Source of the DNA: Microcaldota archaeon
Lineage (GTDB): Archaea; Micrarchaeota; Micrarchaeia; Micrarchaeales; Micrarchaeaceae
Direction of reading: 5' to 3'
Length of the DNA: 33,406 nt
NCBI GenBank assembly: GCA_021792775.1
Contig: JAJYTZ010000009.1
Span: forward strand, 1-33,406
Both the position numbers and the translations under genes were made by a program. Under the pieces are notes generated by a model. That model saw nothing but the letters and a program-made list of their open reading frames with translations, had not been told where the DNA came from and did not search any database. How positions within the stretch are numbered: position 1 is the first letter of the stretch; each line of letters opens with the position of its first letter. This document shows, piece after piece, positions 31,480 to 33,406 of the stretch.

Positions 31480-31623
31480 GTAACTCATATCGAGCCCAGT
31501 ATGATGTTTGATATTCTTAGCTCGCTTATTTCGATACCTTTTACTTTTGATAATATCTCTCTTTTTATCTCTTCTAATTCTGATTCTTCGGATATCTGTG
31601 TCAAAAGCAAAACGCTGGTTGGG
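31480..31623 (-). pseudogene. Fragment of an Lrp-like gene matching the 3' part of the gene at 31754
   Basis: On the minus strand this region encodes a continuous peptide with TQISEESELEEIKREI then KGIEISELRISNIILGSI before a TGA. It matches the Lrp-like protein of 31754-33079 almost residue for residue (about 31846-31987 at DNA level), with scattered base changes, some synonymous. The resident continues with Cys-Tyr-Arg after GSI, while the fragment reads ATATGA there. It has no start and no upstream part, so it is a remnant of a paralogue or of an earlier copy, left just downstream of the intact gene. Confidence 0.85.
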
Positions 31624-31704
31624 AAAAAACCATTATGGAAAGGTAAAAGGAGGTAGAAGGTAGATTTTTAAACCTTTTCAGATACGTATAAGCGGTGTAA
31701 GGAT

Positions 31705-31752
31705 ATGGATACAACAGGCGGAACTGACATAAAAGGAGGAATAGGCAGGTAA
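31705..31752 (+). CDS. 15-codon ORF behind a TATA box (uncertain)
   Basis: MDTTGGTDIKGGIGR, ATG at 31705 and stop at 31750-31752. A TATA-like TTTTTAAACC at about 31664-31673 and purine-rich sequence precede it. It ends 1 nt from the convergent Lrp-like stop. It may be the first codons of a lost gene, a tiny leader peptide, or chance. Confidence 0.25.
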   Translation: MDTTGGTDIKGGIGR

Positions 31753-31753
31753 G

Positions 31754-33079
31754 TTAAGTGTACTCTTCTCTATGAGAGAGTGGTAGATTTTTCTCTATTA
31801 GGATTCTTTGGTACTGAATAGCGTACATGCTGTCGAAGTTTCGGTAACATATTGATCCTAGTATGATGTTTGATATCCTCAACTCGCTTATTTCGATACC
31901 TTTTGTCTTTGATATTATCTCCCTTTTTATCTCTTCTAATTCTGATTCTTCTGATATCTGTGTCAAAAACAAAATACTGGATGGGTAGTATGTAACAGCA
32001 GCTATTGAGTACCTATTTGTTACACCATAAGTATCTTTTATCATCTCGGAGAAGAGATCTATGCGAGACTTGTCATACATTTCCCAATTCGTTATTTTTA
32101 CTATTAGTATAACATTATATTTTTCATGTCTTGAAATGTTTATCGTTATTCTTTTTATTATACTCTTGTCCACTAACCGTTGGTAGATGAATCTGGATGT
32201 TCCCACGTTCAATCTATTATTTTGGTCAATCTCCGCGAATGTGATTGCACCGTCTTTATTCATATCTCTCATTAGCGCAATCTCTTTATCTGTAAGTTCG
32301 CCTGGGGCAGGTTTAGTCGACTCTTTTGTTCTTTTCCATGCTATTCGTCCAAGCAAGTCGAAGAACTTATCCCTTAGAGGGATGAAACCGTATACGATTG
32401 AACTTGGGGTTGTGTACCATTCTGCATCGTACTTTTTCATGTCGGTTGCTGCCATGATTGAGTATATAAGAGCGTCTAGTAGATCGTTGTTCATGGAGAA
32501 TGTATATATTGCCAGATGGTAATCCCCTGTTGTTGCAAGGACTAGCTGCACCTCCGGTATACCCTCTAGTGCCATTTTTACCTCGTTTATTGGAGGCACT
32601 GTTCCCTTAAACCTTACAAATGATATGAATCCGGTAAACCTTATCTTTGTCATATCTATTTCTGGAAGATACTTTATATCGTATCTTTTCTCTAGTTTCT
32701 TTATTGCATATTCTGTCACGCTGTTCTTCAGTCCTGCAAATTTTGCTATTTTCTGCACTGGCGCCCTGCCGTTCATGCTCAGATATCTTAATATCTTCAA
32801 GTCGTACTCTGACGGTTTTAAATCTACATTTCTGTCCGTATTTGCTTTTTCTTCCTTTTTCTCTTTTTCTCTGTGCCTTGCCGGTATAAGTATCCCATCA
32901 TCTGTTATTATCCCTAGATAGATCATCTTGCTTCTATCCGCTTTCCTGCTCTCTTTATCCCTTTTATACTCGTAAAGGAGGTATTTTCCTGCTTTCGACC
33001 TCTCTATCTTTAAGTAAGGGCTGTACTCTGTCTTTAACCTCTCTACGACCCTCCTTACACCCTCTGGAACATCTGGCAT
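31754..33079 (-). CDS. Double-unit Lrp/AsnC-like transcription regulator
   Basis: A 441-residue protein built of two similar halves after a basic N-terminal region of about 85 residues. Half one has a helix-turn-helix LKPSEYDLKILRYLSMNGRAPVQKIAKFAGL followed by a ligand-sensing-like domain (FTGFISFVRFKG...VQLVLATTGDYHLAIYTF). Half two has ELTDKEIALMRDMNKDGAITFAEI then a second such domain ending near the QISEESELEE helix. Lrp/AsnC proteins normally have one unit and form dimers; here one chain could mimic a dimer. The ATG at 33079 lies about 27 nt after a TATA box (TTTTTATATG, near 33106), so leaderless. A diverged 3' fragment of a paralogue lies just downstream. Confidence 0.65.
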   Translation of the reverse strand: MPDVPEGVRRVVERLKTEYSPYLKIERSKAGKYLLYEYKRDKESRKADRSKMIYLGIITDDGILIPARHREKEKKEEKANTDRNVDLKPSEYDLKILRYLSMNGRAPVQKIAKFAGLKNSVTEYAIKKLEKRYDIKYLPEIDMTKIRFTGFISFVRFKGTVPPINEVKMALEGIPEVQLVLATTGDYHLAIYTFSMNNDLLDALIYSIMAATDMKKYDAEWYTTPSSIVYGFIPLRDKFFDLLGRIAWKRTKESTKPAPGELTDKEIALMRDMNKDGAITFAEIDQNNRLNVGTSRFIYQRLVDKSIIKRITINISRHEKYNVILIVKITNWEMYDKSRIDLFSEMIKDTYGVTNRYSIAAVTYYPSSILFLTQISEESELEEIKREIISKTKGIEISELRISNIILGSICYRNFDSMYAIQYQRILIEKNLPLSHREEYT

Positions 33080-33130
33080 ATTAGTAATTTAAAGGGGGAC
33101 ATATAAAAACATTTCCTATTATTTTATTGG

Positions 33131-33406
33131 CTAAATTTCTAATACAAAGAGCATATTCCCTACTGATTCAGTATATTTTTCTAAAAAAATAGAAATTTGC
33201 TGTTTTTCCTTATTTATTATATGTATTGGGATTGATTTTTTAAAGAGCATCTGTATATATAAGTTTGTCCAAATACTATATTGGTATTGGGATGGAGGTA
33301 AGCATGTCTGATTGGAGGCTTCTACATTGTATGAGCCGTGCCTTTCTTTTCTTATCCAATACAGTACCGGAGAGAGGATCCATAGTCCTACACCCACACA
33401 GGCAGC
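33131..33406 (-). CDS. C-terminal part of an unrecognised protein (runs off the window)
   Basis: The frame is open from the window end to a stop at 33131, about 91 codons. A GTG at 33397 could be a start, but the frame continues to the edge, so it is probably partial. The product is not recognised: RKERHGSYNVEASNQ, then a Tyr/Gln-rich part and a hydrophobic end (MLFVLEI). No motif allows a function. Confidence 0.4.
   Translation of the reverse strand, partial: AACVGVGLWILSPVLYWIRKERHGSYNVEASNQTCLPPSQYQYSIWTNLYIQMLFKKSIPIHIINKEKQQISIFLEKYTESVGNMLFVLEI

Overview
The window reads as a chromosomal segment of an archaeon, most likely a small-genome DPANN lineage. Micrarchaeota (ARMAN-like) is my best guess, made from gene content rather than from any database match. 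Archaeal markers are eS1 (S3Ae), archaeal-type uS15, eL40, aEF-1beta with its Zn-ribbon partner, Rad50, a class III signal peptide pilin, a TRAM protein, tRNA genes interrupted in the anticodon loop, and many genes whose start codon lies about 26 nt from a TATA box (leaderless style). Genes are tightly packed on both strands.

Layout. 1-1.5 kb is a scarred accessory patch: an encapsulated-ferritin-like protein, a 55-codon ORF where its shell gene would be expected, three tandem inverted repeats, the C-terminal stub of a DUF4143/COG1373 ATPase, and a RelB/RelE-type toxin-antitoxin pair. 1.5-3.9 kb holds a b6-like cytochrome b and a secreted Gln-rich protein. 4.1-9.3 kb holds IMP dehydrogenase, an APC amino-acid permease, NADP-type isocitrate dehydrogenase and a 5'-nucleotidase-like HAD phosphatase. 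9.4-12 kb is a three-gene ABC-2 exporter operon. 12.1-15.6 kb has a HicB-like protein, tRNA-Thr with a 12-nt insertion, a polysaccharide flippase, TrpRS and a CDGSH iron-sulfur protein. 15.7-18.5 kb has eL40, a winged-helix protein, two unknown proteins and HMG-CoA synthase, the entry to the mevalonate pathway for isoprenoid lipids. 18.6-20.3 kb is a large pilin-like surface protein with a Ser/Thr stalk, next to a decayed fragment. 20.3-23.4 kb has tRNA-Met with a 43-nt intron, a histone-fold-like protein, a GGDEF diguanylate cyclase (rare in archaea) and a secreted Lon-like protease. 23.4-26.2 kb has the Zn-ribbon/aEF-1beta pair and Rad50. 26.2-31.3 kb is a translation block (eS1, uS15, ValRS, TRAM) interrupted by an AT-rich Fic gene. 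The end holds a two-unit Lrp/AsnC-like regulator and one partial gene.

The most interesting structure is the Fic locus. The Fic gene lies between two perfect 117-bp direct repeats, each being the exact 3' end (stop codon included) of the eS1 gene. Beyond the perfect repeat the outer copy continues for about 99 bp as a diverged, frameshifted eS1 sequence, so it looks like a mosaic from another lineage. The Fic promoter has a TATA box framed by a perfect 11-bp inverted repeat plus a third half-site, and the Fic protein seems to lack the usual inhibitory glutamate. A second fragment of the same kind, the 3' portion of the Lrp-like gene, lies just downstream of that gene. Two 3'-gene fragments in the same orientation and position suggest a recurrent recombination process rather than chance.
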